Source: Leptospira broomii serovar Hurstbridge str. 5399 (GTDB lineage Bacteria > Spirochaetota > Leptospiria > Leptospirales > Leptospiraceae). Taken from it: DNA of 64,000 nucleotides. The notes under the pieces were generated by a model that made no database searches, had not been told where the DNA came from, and saw only the letters and a list, made by a program, of their open reading frames with translations. The translations under genes were made by a program, and so were the position numbers. Positions 1 through 8,767 of the stretch are shown here, piece by piece (position 1 is the first letter of the stretch; each line of letters starts with the position of its first letter). The DNA is taken from the NCBI RefSeq assembly GCF_000243715.2, contig NZ_AHMO02000008.1:1661001-1725000 (forward strand), in the 5' to 3' direction.

Positions 1-940
1 CAAGTTTTTCGATAAATCGACTCCTTCTGGCATCCGGCAATTCCGGCAATGTTTTACGGATATTTTCCACGGTTTCTTTGGTTAGTATTATGGAAGGAAG
101 ATCGGGATCCGGAAAATACCTATAATCGTGACTCATCTCTTTGGTTCTCATCGTTACGGTGATATTGGCCGCGGAATCCCAAAGTTTGGTTTGTTGCTGA
201 AATGTTTTTCCTTGAGATAGCATTTCAGTTTGCCATTCGACTTCATAGTCAATGGCGGCCTTGACCGCTTTAAACGAGTTCAAATTCTTGATTTCCACCC
301 GCGTTCCGAATTTATCCGAACCTATCGGACGAATAGAGACGTTCGCGTCACAGCGAAGAGATCCTTCTTCCATATTGCAATCAGAAACGCGAATATATCT
401 GAGAATGGACTTAAGGGAAAGAAGGTAATGATATGCTTCATCCGAGGAACGGAGCTCCGGTTCTGAAACGATTTCGATCAAAGGAGTTCCCGCGCGATTC
501 AAATCAACGTAAGATTGGTGAACATTTTGATCGGCAGAGTGGATAAGTTTTCCAGCATCTTCTTCGATATGAATTCGAGTGAGATGTACATATTTCGGTT
601 TTTCCTCGCCTTTGACGGTAAAGGAAACCCCGCCACCTTGACAAATCGGCCGGTCAAATTGAGATATTTGATAACCTTTCGGCAAATCCGGATAAAAATA
701 ATTCTTTCGATCAAATTTAGTATGGAGAGTAATGTCAGAACCGAAGGCTAAACCGGCCATGATCGCTTTATTTAAAGCTTCTTCGTTTAGTACGGGAAGT
801 GATCCCGGTAAACCGAGGCAAACGGCCGAGACTTGTGAATTGGGCGGGGCGCCGAATTTTGTAGGGCTGGTGGAGAAAACTTTGGATTCCGTATTGAGTT
901 GTGCGTGGACTTCCAGACCGATCACTACTTCGTATTGCAC
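1..940 (-). CDS. gatB: Asp/Glu-tRNA amidotransferase subunit B (GatB), 3' end beyond window
   Basis: GatB is the subunit of the GatCAB amidotransferase that binds charged tRNA; the complex converts Glu-tRNA(Gln), and often Asp-tRNA(Asn), to the amidated form in the cytoplasm. Seen: the reverse strand is open from the edge to position 940. It starts at a GTG (938-940) preceded by a GGAG ribosome site. The protein opens [15 protein letters not shown] and carries the family motifs [16 protein letters not shown] and [12 protein letters not shown]. About 313 codons are visible; the family usually has about 480, so the C-terminal third (tail and YqeY-like part) lies left of the window. The GTG start is the only start next to a ribosome site. 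It is divergent from the ParA gene. Identification is secure. Confidence 0.95.
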   Translation of the reverse strand, partial: MQYEVVIGLEVHAQLNTESKVFSTSPTKFGAPPNSQVSAVCLGLPGSLPVLNEEALNKAIMAGLAFGSDITLHTKFDRKNYFYPDLPKGYQISQFDRPICQGGGVSFTVKGEEKPKYVHLTRIHIEEDAGKLIHSADQNVHQSYVDLNRAGTPLIEIVSEPELRSSDEAYHYLLSLKSILRYIRVSDCNMEEGSLRCDANVSIRPIGSDKFGTRVEIKNLNSFKAVKAAIDYEVEWQTEMLSQGKTFQQQTKLWDSAANITVTMRTKEMSHDYRYFPDPDLPSIILTKETVENIRKTLPELPDARRSRFIEKL

Positions 941-1060
941 GTAGGTTCTCCTTTTTTTTACCGCACTCGGCTTGTCCGGGTTTTTTCCTTGTCCCCGGTC
1001 TATTGTGGGCTTATGGAGTTATTCTGTGAATAGGATGCTAGCAGGCAACGGATTTTTTAA

Positions 1061-1816
1061 GTGAAGCAGGTCCTTTGTATAGCTAATCAAAAAGGGGGAG
1101 TAGGGAAGACCACTACAGCCGTTCATCTTGCCGCCGGCCTCGCTTTAAAGGGTGAAAAAGTCTTATTATTGGATTTAGACGCTCAGAACAACGCAACCTC
1201 CGTTTTTCCGGAAGTCCAACCGGAACCTGGAAGGGATGCGTTCTTAATCTTTAGCGATGCCGTTCCAATAAAGGAATTACATCTTCCGACACGTATTGGA
1301 GGCCTTAGTCTCCTGCCTTCTTCCGCAAAACTTTCACAGGTTGACGTTTTACTCGCCGGTAAGCTTGACGGATTTTTTGCTTTAAAGGAAGGCTTGGTAT
1401 CGGTCTATGAAGATTTTGACCGCGTTGTTATCGATTGTCCTCCTAGTTTATCTTTAATCACGATGAATGCATTTGTTGCTGCAACAGGATTGATCGTACC
1501 GCTCCAAGTATCTAAATTTTCCTTGGATGGAATCGAAGCGATTCTAGAAGCGAAATCTGCGACCGTAAAACGGTATAACCCTTCCCTACAAATTTTGGGC
1601 GCTCTTTTAACTCTCTATCAGTCAAGAACTACGATGTCACAAACGGTCGTTCCGATGATCGAAGAACATCTTCGCTTATTCGAAGCGAAGATTCCTCCGT
1701 CGGTGGCAGTAGAAGAGGCGCATCTTCTGAATCGGACGCTCTACGAGTATCAATCTAAAAATAAGGCCGCAAAAGAATATGTCCGATTTACGGACGAGGT
1801 GTATGCTCTTGGCTAA
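1061..1816 (+). CDS. ParA/Soj-family ATPase
   Basis: A deviant Walker-type ATPase of 251 residues, the size of chromosomal Soj/ParA proteins. These bind DNA in the ATP form and partition chromosomes, plasmids or other cargo. Seen: it starts [18 protein letters not shown] with the deviant Walker A motif (residues 11-18, including the signature lysine), a DLDAQ switch motif near residue 40 and VIDCPPSLS as Walker B near 125. The start is a GTG. There is no parB directly downstream; the next gene encodes a membrane-anchored protein that overlaps it by 14 bases, so the two are probably co-translated. Whether this is the main chromosomal ParA or an orphan that positions something else cannot be decided here. 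Confidence 0.9.
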   Translation: MKQVLCIANQKGGVGKTTTAVHLAAGLALKGEKVLLLDLDAQNNATSVFPEVQPEPGRDAFLIFSDAVPIKELHLPTRIGGLSLLPSSAKLSQVDVLLAGKLDGFFALKEGLVSVYEDFDRVVIDCPPSLSLITMNAFVAATGLIVPLQVSKFSLDGIEAILEAKSATVKRYNPSLQILGALLTLYQSRTTMSQTVVPMIEEHLRLFEAKIPPSVAVEEAHLLNRTLYEYQSKNKAAKEYVRFTDEVYALG

Positions 1817-2534
1817 AAAGTCCGATTCGAAGAAAGATCTATTACGGAAAGCTGCCGGAGAAGCGGTCCGAAAAACTTTAGGTGGAGAAACTTCGCCTGT
1901 CAAACGAGCCGATCCTAACCAAGAGAACCAAGAGAATGCCAGGTCCTTGCAAATGGGAAATTCTCAACGGGATTTAGAGGAATTGAACGAAGAAACTGTT
2001 CCAGCCTCCGAATCGGATAGGAAAGATGAACGGGAAAAACAATTGCCCAAAAAAGACACCCGCTTCAGGATAAACAACGGTATGAGGATCGACGAATATA
2101 CGCAGGCCCCGTCTTCGGAAGCAAACGGGAATAAAAAATGGCTTCGGATTTTAGGGATCGTTTTTGTCATTCTTCTGGTTTGGTGGCTTTGGCCGGCAAA
2201 GCATGAGATCTATATGGATGTAGATAAAATGACTCCCGATAAGGTTGCAGGAATGAGTTCCGAAAAGGAATACCATTTTGCTCACGGACAAGATTTCTTT
2301 ATCTATTATAAACGCGGGGGATGGTTTTCTCCCAAAAAAATAAAGCTAGCGATTTACAAATTGGATGATAATCGCGCGGAGATAAGCGTTCAAGAAAAGG
2401 AATTCAAAAAAAGAATCGAGAAATTCCAAACCTATTACGACGATTCTTTCTTCGACGAGGAAGGTTCCTACGAAGTGGAAGTGAAAGACCAAGACGAAGA
2501 GATTCTTGTCACAAAAAAATTCACGATCGACTGA
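1803..2534 (+). CDS. Hypothetical single-span membrane protein coupled to ParA
   Basis: Function not recognised. The reading frame could begin at 1779, but the ATG at 1803 has a GAGG site just ahead and gives a cleaner N-terminus, so it is preferred (243 residues). Seen: a long charged N-terminal part (residues 1-110, rich in Lys, Glu and Arg), one transmembrane segment at about 113-131, then an outer domain of about 110 residues with alternating charged and aromatic residues. The N-in topology with a basic cytoplasmic region next to a ParA-type ATPase could allow an interaction with it, but that is inference. It overlaps the end of the ParA gene, and the next gene starts directly after its stop. 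Confidence 0.75.
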   Translation: MLLAKKSDSKKDLLRKAAGEAVRKTLGGETSPVKRADPNQENQENARSLQMGNSQRDLEELNEETVPASESDRKDEREKQLPKKDTRFRINNGMRIDEYTQAPSSEANGNKKWLRILGIVFVILLVWWLWPAKHEIYMDVDKMTPDKVAGMSSEKEYHFAHGQDFFIYYKRGGWFSPKKIKLAIYKLDDNRAEISVQEKEFKKRIEKFQTYYDDSFFDEEGSYEVEVKDQDEEILVTKKFTID

Positions 2535-3218
2535 ATGAATCGCTTCTACTCCATCGTTCTCCTATCCCTCATAACGACTTCCTGCAACGAAACGACTCGA
2601 CCGGAAGGAATTCCTGTCGGAGCAAAATACGATAAGGCGCGAAACGTTTATTATCTGGATGAACCGAATCGGCAGAGATTATATTATGAAAGTGGAAAAT
2701 TGTATTCCGATTGTCCGGTTGACGAAGCTAAACAGTTTCACGGTTTTTGCAGAACTTACGCTAGATCGGAGGATCGAACCGCTTCGGAAGGACAGTACGA
2801 ACACGGGGCAAAAGTCGGGGATTGGGTCTGGTATTTTCCTGACGGAAAGATTTACGTAAAACAAAAATTCGGAACTCGTCCTCGTCGCCCTGATTCGATA
2901 TGGCTGGGGGAAGAAGGAAATGAGGAAGGTCCGTATCTGAGGTATTACTCGGATGGAACTTTGGAGTTACGGGGATTTTATAAAGACGGCCAAAAATCGG
3001 AGCTTTGGCAGAAGTTTTTTAAAGACGGAGAACTGGAATACTCCGGTTATTATGCGCAGGGAAAAAAAGTCAGAACTTGGTTCTATTATTTTCCTAATCG
3101 AACGAAAGAAGCGGTGGAAGTTTTCGATAATGACGGAAAGTTTCTCTCTCGTTCGATATATTCTCCTGGTGGGAAAAAGATTTGCGAAGTCGATTCCAAG
3201 GGCGCATCTTGCGGTTAA
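2535..3218 (+). CDS. Lipoprotein with MORN/YwqK-like repeats
   Basis: A 227-residue predicted lipoprotein. Seen: a short signal peptide ending in LITTSC, with Cys17 as the likely lipidated residue. Several repeats follow of the type GxYxxGxKxGxWxxYFPDGK (about residues 60-210), for example GDWVWYFPDGK, GPYLRYYSDGT and SELWQKFFKDGE. These are the MORN_2 repeats found in YwqK-type proteins, often labelled antitoxin-like although the label says little about function. The protein probably sits on a periplasmic or outer-membrane face. The ATG abuts the stop of the upstream gene, so the three genes from the ParA homologue onward look like one operon. The specific role is unknown. Confidence 0.8.
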   Translation: MNRFYSIVLLSLITTSCNETTRPEGIPVGAKYDKARNVYYLDEPNRQRLYYESGKLYSDCPVDEAKQFHGFCRTYARSEDRTASEGQYEHGAKVGDWVWYFPDGKIYVKQKFGTRPRRPDSIWLGEEGNEEGPYLRYYSDGTLELRGFYKDGQKSELWQKFFKDGELEYSGYYAQGKKVRTWFYYFPNRTKEAVEVFDNDGKFLSRSIYSPGGKKICEVDSKGASCG

Positions 3219-3262
3219 ATTGCACCCTCGGCATTTCGCTTAATTAATTCGGAAATTCTAAT

Positions 3263-3544
3263 ATGCTTGGACAAGCTTTCCACTGGGAAAAAATAGCAGG
3301 TTGGTCTTTCTTTTTCCTAACGGTCTATTTAAGCTTCTATCTAACGATCGCACATCGCGGAAGCGAAGCTTTGCTGATTAGTCTAATGCTCACCCATTTC
3401 GGGATTTATTTTTCGTTTCGTAAAAGTTTGAACAAGAAGGTTTTTGTCGTTTTGTGTTTGTTTCATCTTATTACGGTGTACTTTTTCGGAAGGTATACGT
3501 TAGAGATTTTGTCCGCCATCGATGGCTGGAAACAAGTTTTCTAA
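3263..3544 (+). CDS. Small hypothetical membrane protein (93 aa)
   Basis: Not recognised. Seen: 93 residues with about three hydrophobic segments (roughly 12-32, 36-50 and 60-75) separated by short basic loops such as RKSLNKK, which fits an inner-membrane protein. It follows the MORN-type lipoprotein gene by 44 bases on the same strand and may be the last gene of that operon. Its last 45 bases overlap the end of the converging minus-strand gene, so the two transcripts would be antisense to each other at their ends. The family is unknown; confidence rests on the length of the frame and its sensible topology. Confidence 0.55.
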   Translation: MLGQAFHWEKIAGWSFFFLTVYLSFYLTIAHRGSEALLISLMLTHFGIYFSFRKSLNKKVFVVLCLFHLITVYFFGRYTLEILSAIDGWKQVF

Positions 3545-4543
3545 AATTCCGATATTCATAATCAAAAGCGAGAAGATAAACACGATAAATAGCACGACTA
3601 AAATAAGACCGAAAGTCCCGAAGAGAATATTTCGCACGAAACGTAACTGTAGATAACTAATTCCGATCGCGAGGTTTTGAAATTTACCCAAATCCCCGCT
3701 TTTACCCAGTCGGAGGTAGTTTCGAATATAAAATCCGGAAAGCACCAAAAGTGCGATTAAGAGTAAAACTCCGAATTGACTCGCGTAATTCCTTTGTAAA
3801 AGGAATAGGGGAATATAAACAAGATTTCCTACCATCGTGCCCAAAGCGATGATTCCTAAAAAGTGAAGGATCGAATTTACGAATGTTTCACTTTCCGCTT
3901 TGCTACCGGTTCGAAACTCGGCCTCATCCTCCTTCAGATTTCTTAAGGACGAAAAACGGTCAGCTTCGACGTTCGAGAATACCTGGTCTATCGTCAGCGA
4001 CATATAGATCAGAAATACGATCCACCCTAACGTTAATAAAATGGCAGGGACGCCCCAAAAATTCGTTCCTACAGTTCTTACTGCTGCTCCGATTAATGTC
4101 GGTAGAATTGAAAAGGAATAGATGATACCGAACACATACAGTATTCGATTCATGAAAGTATAGAAGAAGGTCTTGTATCGAAGAGAAACAAAAGAGGAAA
4201 CGGATAGTAATCCCAAGAAACAATAAAAGAAAATTTGAATCCTTTGTCCTAACAGGATCCTTCCCATTCGATCAATCGTATCTTCCGGTTGAGAATCCGT
4301 CGGGATTCCGTTATCGCCTAATTCCGCCAAAATCTTTTGCGTTAAAAACATTTGCGAAATCGCGCCGCCTTGAAAATAAAAACCGGATATGGGTTCTCGA
4401 CCTGTTCCGTCTAGCATAGCTTCCATAGTCGTCGTGTCGTTTGCATCCAGAAATGTCGGTTGTAGAAAAAGCTGGAAAAGACAGACAAATAACAAGATGA
4501 AGGGGATTATATAGGCAAGATGGAGGCGGGAAAATTTTTTCAT
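3500..4543 (-). CDS. Hypothetical polytopic membrane protein
   Basis: No family recognised. Seen: 347 residues with a first hydrophobic segment at about 9-28, a periplasmic-looking loop of about 75 residues, then about six more membrane segments. A charged cytoplasmic loop near residues 195-225 is rich in Glu, Arg and Lys. It lies 28 bases downstream of the tail-anchored protein gene on the same strand, so the two probably form an operon and may work together at the inner membrane. Its 3' end overlaps the converging small membrane protein gene by 45 bases. No catalytic motif is visible. Confidence 0.75.
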   Translation of the reverse strand: MKKFSRLHLAYIIPFILLFVCLFQLFLQPTFLDANDTTTMEAMLDGTGREPISGFYFQGGAISQMFLTQKILAELGDNGIPTDSQPEDTIDRMGRILLGQRIQIFFYCFLGLLSVSSFVSLRYKTFFYTFMNRILYVFGIIYSFSILPTLIGAAVRTVGTNFWGVPAILLTLGWIVFLIYMSLTIDQVFSNVEADRFSSLRNLKEDEAEFRTGSKAESETFVNSILHFLGIIALGTMVGNLVYIPLFLLQRNYASQFGVLLLIALLVLSGFYIRNYLRLGKSGDLGKFQNLAIGISYLQLRFVRNILFGTFGLILVVLFIVFIFSLLIMNIGILENLFPAIDGGQNL

Positions 4544-4571
4544 CGGGTGGTTTCTTTTTTAAAAAGGTAGC

Positions 4572-5624
4572 TTAGAATAAAAATACAAAAACCGCAACCA
4601 TTCCGATTCCGACGACACCTAAAGCGATTAGCACCGTTAATAGTAGACTCGATTCGCCGGCCTCAAGACTGGAGGAAGCCTCGTGAGAGGCGGAGCTTTT
4701 TTTTGCCGGTGTTTTTTCACCGGTGTAAGGTCTTACTTTTATACTATTTTCTTCTTCGTAAATCTTCCCGAAAACATCGACTCCAATTCTGATTACGGTT
4801 TCGCTCTCCGTACCTTGATTTTCAGTCGCAACGATTGTGGCTGGTACGGGGCGAATGGACCCGTCTTCCATTTTTAATTTCATGGTGTCGATTACGCCTA
4901 GTGTCGTTGGATCGCCCGGGTTTAATTGAACTACAATTTGGTCTCCCGGTTTTAATTGACTTACAGGAATTCCGGAAACTGGAGAGAGAATAAATTTAAA
5001 CTGAATTCTCGTCGCATTCTGCGGAATAGAAGCGTCGATACCGGTTGCGACTACATTGCTACCCGATCCGGGAGTTGAAGATTCGTCTAAAGACGGAGGT
5101 CCATCCCCTTCCGCCGAATCTAAATTCTCGATAGACTGGCCGCTCATGCTGACGTCTTCGATTTTGTCCCGATCAATGAGGGAATACCAGAGAGTAATAT
5201 CGGGTTTTGAATTCCCAATCGCCTGATTCGCGACTTGATTGATCAGATATCTGATTTTCTCATCTTCCCTTTTGTTCATATAATGGAGTAATTGCTCCAT
5301 AAAATCGTCGGATCTACCGGAAGATTGAAATAGTTCGCCAAGCTTATTTGTTAGGTTTTTAAGTTGTTTTCCTTCGTATTTTATCTTTTGACAGATATTG
5401 GAAATGTCTTTGAAAGTCGCCCCCGAAAGTGGGACATTGATCAGTTCGCTGCTTCCGACAGCGACTAAATCCAGTCGATCGATATGACTGCTTACTGGGT
5501 CGACAATACCTCCGAATAGTACATATAAAGAAGAAGAAGTATCTCGGGATTGAAAAAGGAAGGAGTAAACTTGGTTGGAGGCCATATATCTTTCGAATGA
5601 AATCGAACTGTCTCCGATTACCAA
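4572..5624 (-). CDS. Hypothetical tail-anchored protein, possible 5' frameshift
   Basis: Not firmly identified. Seen: 350 codons from a TTG at 5624; the first ATG is at 5585 (MASNQVYSF). The N-terminus contains VLVIGDSSIS, which has the DxSxS pattern of von Willebrand A metal sites. A mixed helical region follows, then a Ser/Gly/Pro-rich linker, a beta-rich part (about 200-300), and one hydrophobic C-terminal segment (about 328-350) ending in VFVFLF, like a tail anchor. Neither start has a good ribosome site. Codons upstream of the TTG stay open back to a TGA and read ...AGCQNKVDS, and another frame holds [10 protein letters not shown] from an ATG at 5694. Together these resemble a lipoprotein signal peptide broken by a one-base shift. 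The gene may therefore be damaged at its 5' end. Confidence 0.65.
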   Translation of the reverse strand: MVIGDSSISFERYMASNQVYSFLFQSRDTSSSLYVLFGGIVDPVSSHIDRLDLVAVGSSELINVPLSGATFKDISNICQKIKYEGKQLKNLTNKLGELFQSSGRSDDFMEQLLHYMNKREDEKIRYLINQVANQAIGNSKPDITLWYSLIDRDKIEDVSMSGQSIENLDSAEGDGPPSLDESSTPGSGSNVVATGIDASIPQNATRIQFKFILSPVSGIPVSQLKPGDQIVVQLNPGDPTTLGVIDTMKLKMEDGSIRPVPATIVATENQGTESETVIRIGVDVFGKIYEEENSIKVRPYTGEKTPAKKSSASHEASSSLEAGESSLLLTVLIALGVVGIGMVAVFVFLF

Positions 5625-5720
5625 GACGGAGTCGACTTTATTTTGACATCCTGCTTCGGAATCGTAGAATTGTCAAACTAAGCAATTTCGCCATTACCGG
5701 GAATTTTGCCTGCTTTAATC

Positions 5721-7103
5721 ATGAACTTCCTCTTTTCTCGAACTCCATTGGTTCTTTTGCTTACTTCTCGGTATATTCGCGGTTCTCGTGCAGCCGGTTT
5801 ATTATCCTTAAAATCCAGAGTTTCTTTCGTGGTGATGGCGGTCGGGGTTTCTCTTTTAATCGTTGTGCTTTCTATTTTCAACGGATTTCAAAGACAGGTG
5901 AAAGAATCTTTATGGCAAGGCGGATCGCACATTACGATCGAGAGTAATTCCGGAGCCGGCGAAATTACCGATTACCAGAAAATTATTTCTTGGATAGAAA
6001 AGACTCCCGAATTGAAACAAAGAATTGTTTCCGTGGAAGGCGGAATTCAAAGTCACGGATTGATTCAGAACTATAATACTTTTTATCCGGTCATTATCCG
6101 AGCAGTTCCCGTATCCAACGTGGACGACCTACTTTTGACCAGATTGCCTAATTTTCCGAGAGTCGTTCATTACAATCGGGATGAATTGGCTCAAATGAAT
6201 CGTGAAAATTATATCGTCATCGGAAAGGAAATGGAAGGCCTATATAATTTTTCCTTAGGAAGACAACTGACTCTGGCAGTTCCCGGAGGTAGGTTTTCTT
6301 TAGGGAAAGGTGTGGAAGTCAGCGTTGAAAACTTTCGCGTTTCAGGTTTTTTTAAAACAGGTAATTATCAATTCGATTCCCGATATGTCTACATGTCGCT
6401 ACCGATCGCCCAAAGATTTTTTAAATTACGCAATTCTGTTAACCAAATTACGTTAAAAGTAAAGTCGCTCGACGACTTAAGTTATTGTAAACGTAAGCTT
6501 TTACGCTTATTTTCTGAACCCGATTTTGAAAGAGAAGTGGAAGTTTCCTCATCGTTATCGGTAAGGACTATCGCAGAGGAGCAGGAAAACTTCCTCGCCG
6601 CTCTTAAATTAGAAAAAACGATTATCTCGATCATTGTTTTCTTATTTATAATCCTTGCGGCCTTGGGAATGGTCGCTTCCGTTTATTCGTTAGTCCGCGC
6701 TAAACGTAAATCGATAGGCGTTTTAAAGGCATTAGGATTGCCTTCCTCGGATATATTATTGATTTTTACTTTGAATGCGATGTTGGTCGGCATTTTGGCA
6801 TCTTTGATCGGAGGAGTAACCGGTATCTTTCTCGCAAATTCTCTAGAAAACATTATTAATGGAATAGAGGAAATCATGAATATGTTAGGACCGGATATAT
6901 CGGTTTTATTCGGAGCCGAGTGGAGTCCGGTAGAGCTGGTGCCAAAACGCATCTATTATTTCGACAAAATACCCGTCGATATAGACATCGCCTTCATCTT
7001 TATGGTAACGACCGCCGCTACCATTTTATCCGGAATCGCGGGATACTTTCCGGCTCGTTGGGCAGCTAGTCTTAATCCAGTGGACACGATAAGGAACGAC
7101 TAA
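5721..7103 (+). CDS. lolC: LolC/LolE-like lipoprotein-releasing ABC permease
   Basis: A permease of the LolCDE type, which takes lipoproteins out of the inner membrane for transfer to LolA. Seen: 460 residues from ATG 5721 (a TTG at 5706 is in frame, but the ATG matches the family start). It opens with the [10 protein letters not shown] motif typical of LolC/E before the first membrane segment (about 30-50). A long periplasmic domain follows (about 55-295), then three C-terminal membrane segments with the FtsX-type [12 protein letters not shown] motif between the first two. It ends [15 protein letters not shown], also typical. The gene for the ATPase starts 2 bases past the stop. Only one permease gene is present here, so the complex may use a homodimer or a second permease encoded elsewhere. 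Confidence 0.88.
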   Translation: MNFLFSRTPLVLLLTSRYIRGSRAAGLLSLKSRVSFVVMAVGVSLLIVVLSIFNGFQRQVKESLWQGGSHITIESNSGAGEITDYQKIISWIEKTPELKQRIVSVEGGIQSHGLIQNYNTFYPVIIRAVPVSNVDDLLLTRLPNFPRVVHYNRDELAQMNRENYIVIGKEMEGLYNFSLGRQLTLAVPGGRFSLGKGVEVSVENFRVSGFFKTGNYQFDSRYVYMSLPIAQRFFKLRNSVNQITLKVKSLDDLSYCKRKLLRLFSEPDFEREVEVSSSLSVRTIAEEQENFLAALKLEKTIISIIVFLFIILAALGMVASVYSLVRAKRKSIGVLKALGLPSSDILLIFTLNAMLVGILASLIGGVTGIFLANSLENIINGIEEIMNMLGPDISVLFGAEWSPVELVPKRIYYFDKIPVDIDIAFIFMVTTAATILSGIAGYFPARWAASLNPVDTIRND

Positions 7104-7104
7104 C

Positions 7105-7797
7105 TTGAGTCTTATTAAAATCAGAAACCTCGTCAAAACGTACCATGTGTTGGAGAAAGAATTCACCATCTTGGATCGTTTGGACATGGACGTAGAAGAA
7201 GGTCAGATTTTTTCCATTGAAGGGAAGTCCGGAATCGGTAAATCGACTCTGCTGAATATTCTTGGCGCAATGGACGGATTCGATTCCGGCGAAGTCGAGG
7301 TTTGTGGAATTTCTCTCGGTAACCTGGACGAAAAAGGAAAGGAAGCGTTTCGAGCGGAGAAAATCGCATTCATTTTTCAACATCACCTTCTTTTACCCGA
7401 TTTTTCGGCATTGGAAAACGTTGCGATTCCTCTATTAATTCGCGGTGTCTCTCCTACGAGGGCACAGGAGGATGCTATGGCAATGTTAGATAAGGTCGGA
7501 TTGAAAGAAAGATACGAGAGCTTTCCATCCCAACTTTCGGGAGGAGAAAGCGCTCGTGTGGGGGTCGCAAGGGCGCTCGTAGCCGGGAAAAAATTGATTC
7601 TAGCGGACGAGCCCACCGGAAATCTAGATCGGGAAAATTCACGAAATTTAATGGGCCTGATTCAGGAATTGCAAAAGGATTTAAGATTCGGACTGATTTT
7701 AGTGACGCACGATATGGAACTCGCAGCGCTCGCGCATAAGCGAAATCAAATTTATCAAGGGAAGCTGCATCCGGCGCATATTCCTCAGACTGTTTAA
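7105..7797 (+). CDS. lolD: LolD-like ABC transporter ATPase
   Basis: The ATPase partner of the LolC/E permease. Seen: 230 residues with Walker [10 protein letters not shown] (40-48), the Q-loop in FIFQHH, the signature LSGGES, Walker [13 protein letters not shown] and the H-loop VTHD, all intact. Start is a TTG at 7105 with AAGGA about 8 bases ahead; no better ATG exists. Family length is about 230, so it is complete. It follows the permease stop by one base and is clearly co-transcribed with it. The McsA/McsB-like gene begins 11 bases downstream, so the run may continue into the ClpC region. Confidence 0.92.
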   Translation: MSLIKIRNLVKTYHVLEKEFTILDRLDMDVEEGQIFSIEGKSGIGKSTLLNILGAMDGFDSGEVEVCGISLGNLDEKGKEAFRAEKIAFIFQHHLLLPDFSALENVAIPLLIRGVSPTRAQEDAMAMLDKVGLKERYESFPSQLSGGESARVGVARALVAGKKLILADEPTGNLDRENSRNLMGLIQELQKDLRFGLILVTHDMELAALAHKRNQIYQGKLHPAHIPQTV

Positions 7798-7808
7798 AAC
7801 GGTGTGTT

Positions 7809-8657
7809 ATGAGAGATTGTGTCTATTGCGGTATATCCTATGGAGATTGGAAAGAACGCGGTAGAATCGGCTGTGCAAATTGCATTTCCGTTATTGGTGA
7901 CGAATATTCGACTTTCGTTCCTCGCCAAAGCGAATCGGACTGGGAACCTCCGCTCGGCTTCCCGCTGCGCGATGAGTGGTTCCAATTTAATGCCTCCTCC
8001 TTTTTGGAGAAGATGAGAAAAGTAGACGCCTATTCTCTTCCGTTTTCCTACCGGTTTCGAGTTGCGAGAAATCCAAAGCGGTCCGTCTACCCCCTTCGAT
8101 CTAAAATTCTCCCGGCAATGTTTTTAGAAGAATGGTTTTCTTCCCAAAATATTCAAAACCAAGCGAATCTGGACTTTTTTTCTGAAACACAGATCGCAAA
8201 AAAGGGGTCAGACAGTACAAAATGTTTGAGAATTTCCTGGAATGGCGGGACTTTACTCCTGGGGGACGAGGATCATCTTCGTTGGGAATATATAACTAAT
8301 TCTCTTTACGACTTGGCAATGATCCTAGTGTCGCCCTTTCTAAAAGCATTTTGGGATCCGGAACGGTTCGACTATATAGATGGAATAGGATTTCTCACTT
8401 CCTGCCCTACAAATGCCGGAGAGGGAGACAAACTTTCCATCGCTTTGCCTGATTTGTTTACGCAAACAGGAGCGTTGGCGGGTTTTCGATTACCCACCGA
8501 TTGGGGGTTTTATCGGGAAGATCTAAAGGATAGATTGATCATTTTCCGGAAAAATTTCGGACTAAAACGAAAAAATTCCTTTTTCAATTTAGTTTCATAT
8601 TTAGCCTTACTAGTAATATTAGGAAAAGAAGCAGGAAAAGCTTCGTTTCCCCCGTAA
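7809..8657 (+). CDS. McsA-zinc-finger / McsB-like kinase-domain fusion
   Basis: A 282-residue protein that seems to join two parts of the Firmicute protein-arginine phosphorylation system. Seen: a zinc finger with C4, C7, C22 and C25 and the internal pattern GISYGDWKERGRIGC, which matches the second finger of McsA. Then come elements of the McsB phosphagen-kinase-type domain: YRFRVARN (81-88, compare SSRIRLARN), GDEDHLR (152-158, compare NEEDHIR) and GFLTSCPTNAGEG (194-206, compare GYLTSCPTNVGTG) with the catalytic-type Cys199. The C-terminal nucleotide loop is weakly conserved and the usual arginine after TNVGTGL is Lys208. The McsA UVR part and McsB's C-terminal regulatory domain are absent. 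clpC follows, as in the ctsR-mcsA-mcsB-clpC operon. It could be an active minimal arginine kinase or a pseudokinase adaptor of ClpC. The homology is inferred by eye from remembered family sequences. Confidence 0.8.
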   Translation: MRDCVYCGISYGDWKERGRIGCANCISVIGDEYSTFVPRQSESDWEPPLGFPLRDEWFQFNASSFLEKMRKVDAYSLPFSYRFRVARNPKRSVYPLRSKILPAMFLEEWFSSQNIQNQANLDFFSETQIAKKGSDSTKCLRISWNGGTLLLGDEDHLRWEYITNSLYDLAMILVSPFLKAFWDPERFDYIDGIGFLTSCPTNAGEGDKLSIALPDLFTQTGALAGFRLPTDWGFYREDLKDRLIIFRKNFGLKRKNSFFNLVSYLALLVILGKEAGKASFPP

Positions 8658-8767
8658 TCCTTTTTAAACGACCAATCCGATATGTTTCTTATAGGGAAAA
8701 AGACTCCCGTAGGAAATTTGATGCGAAACCAGTCTAATTGATAGAATCCCTGGGGAAGGCCGCAATT

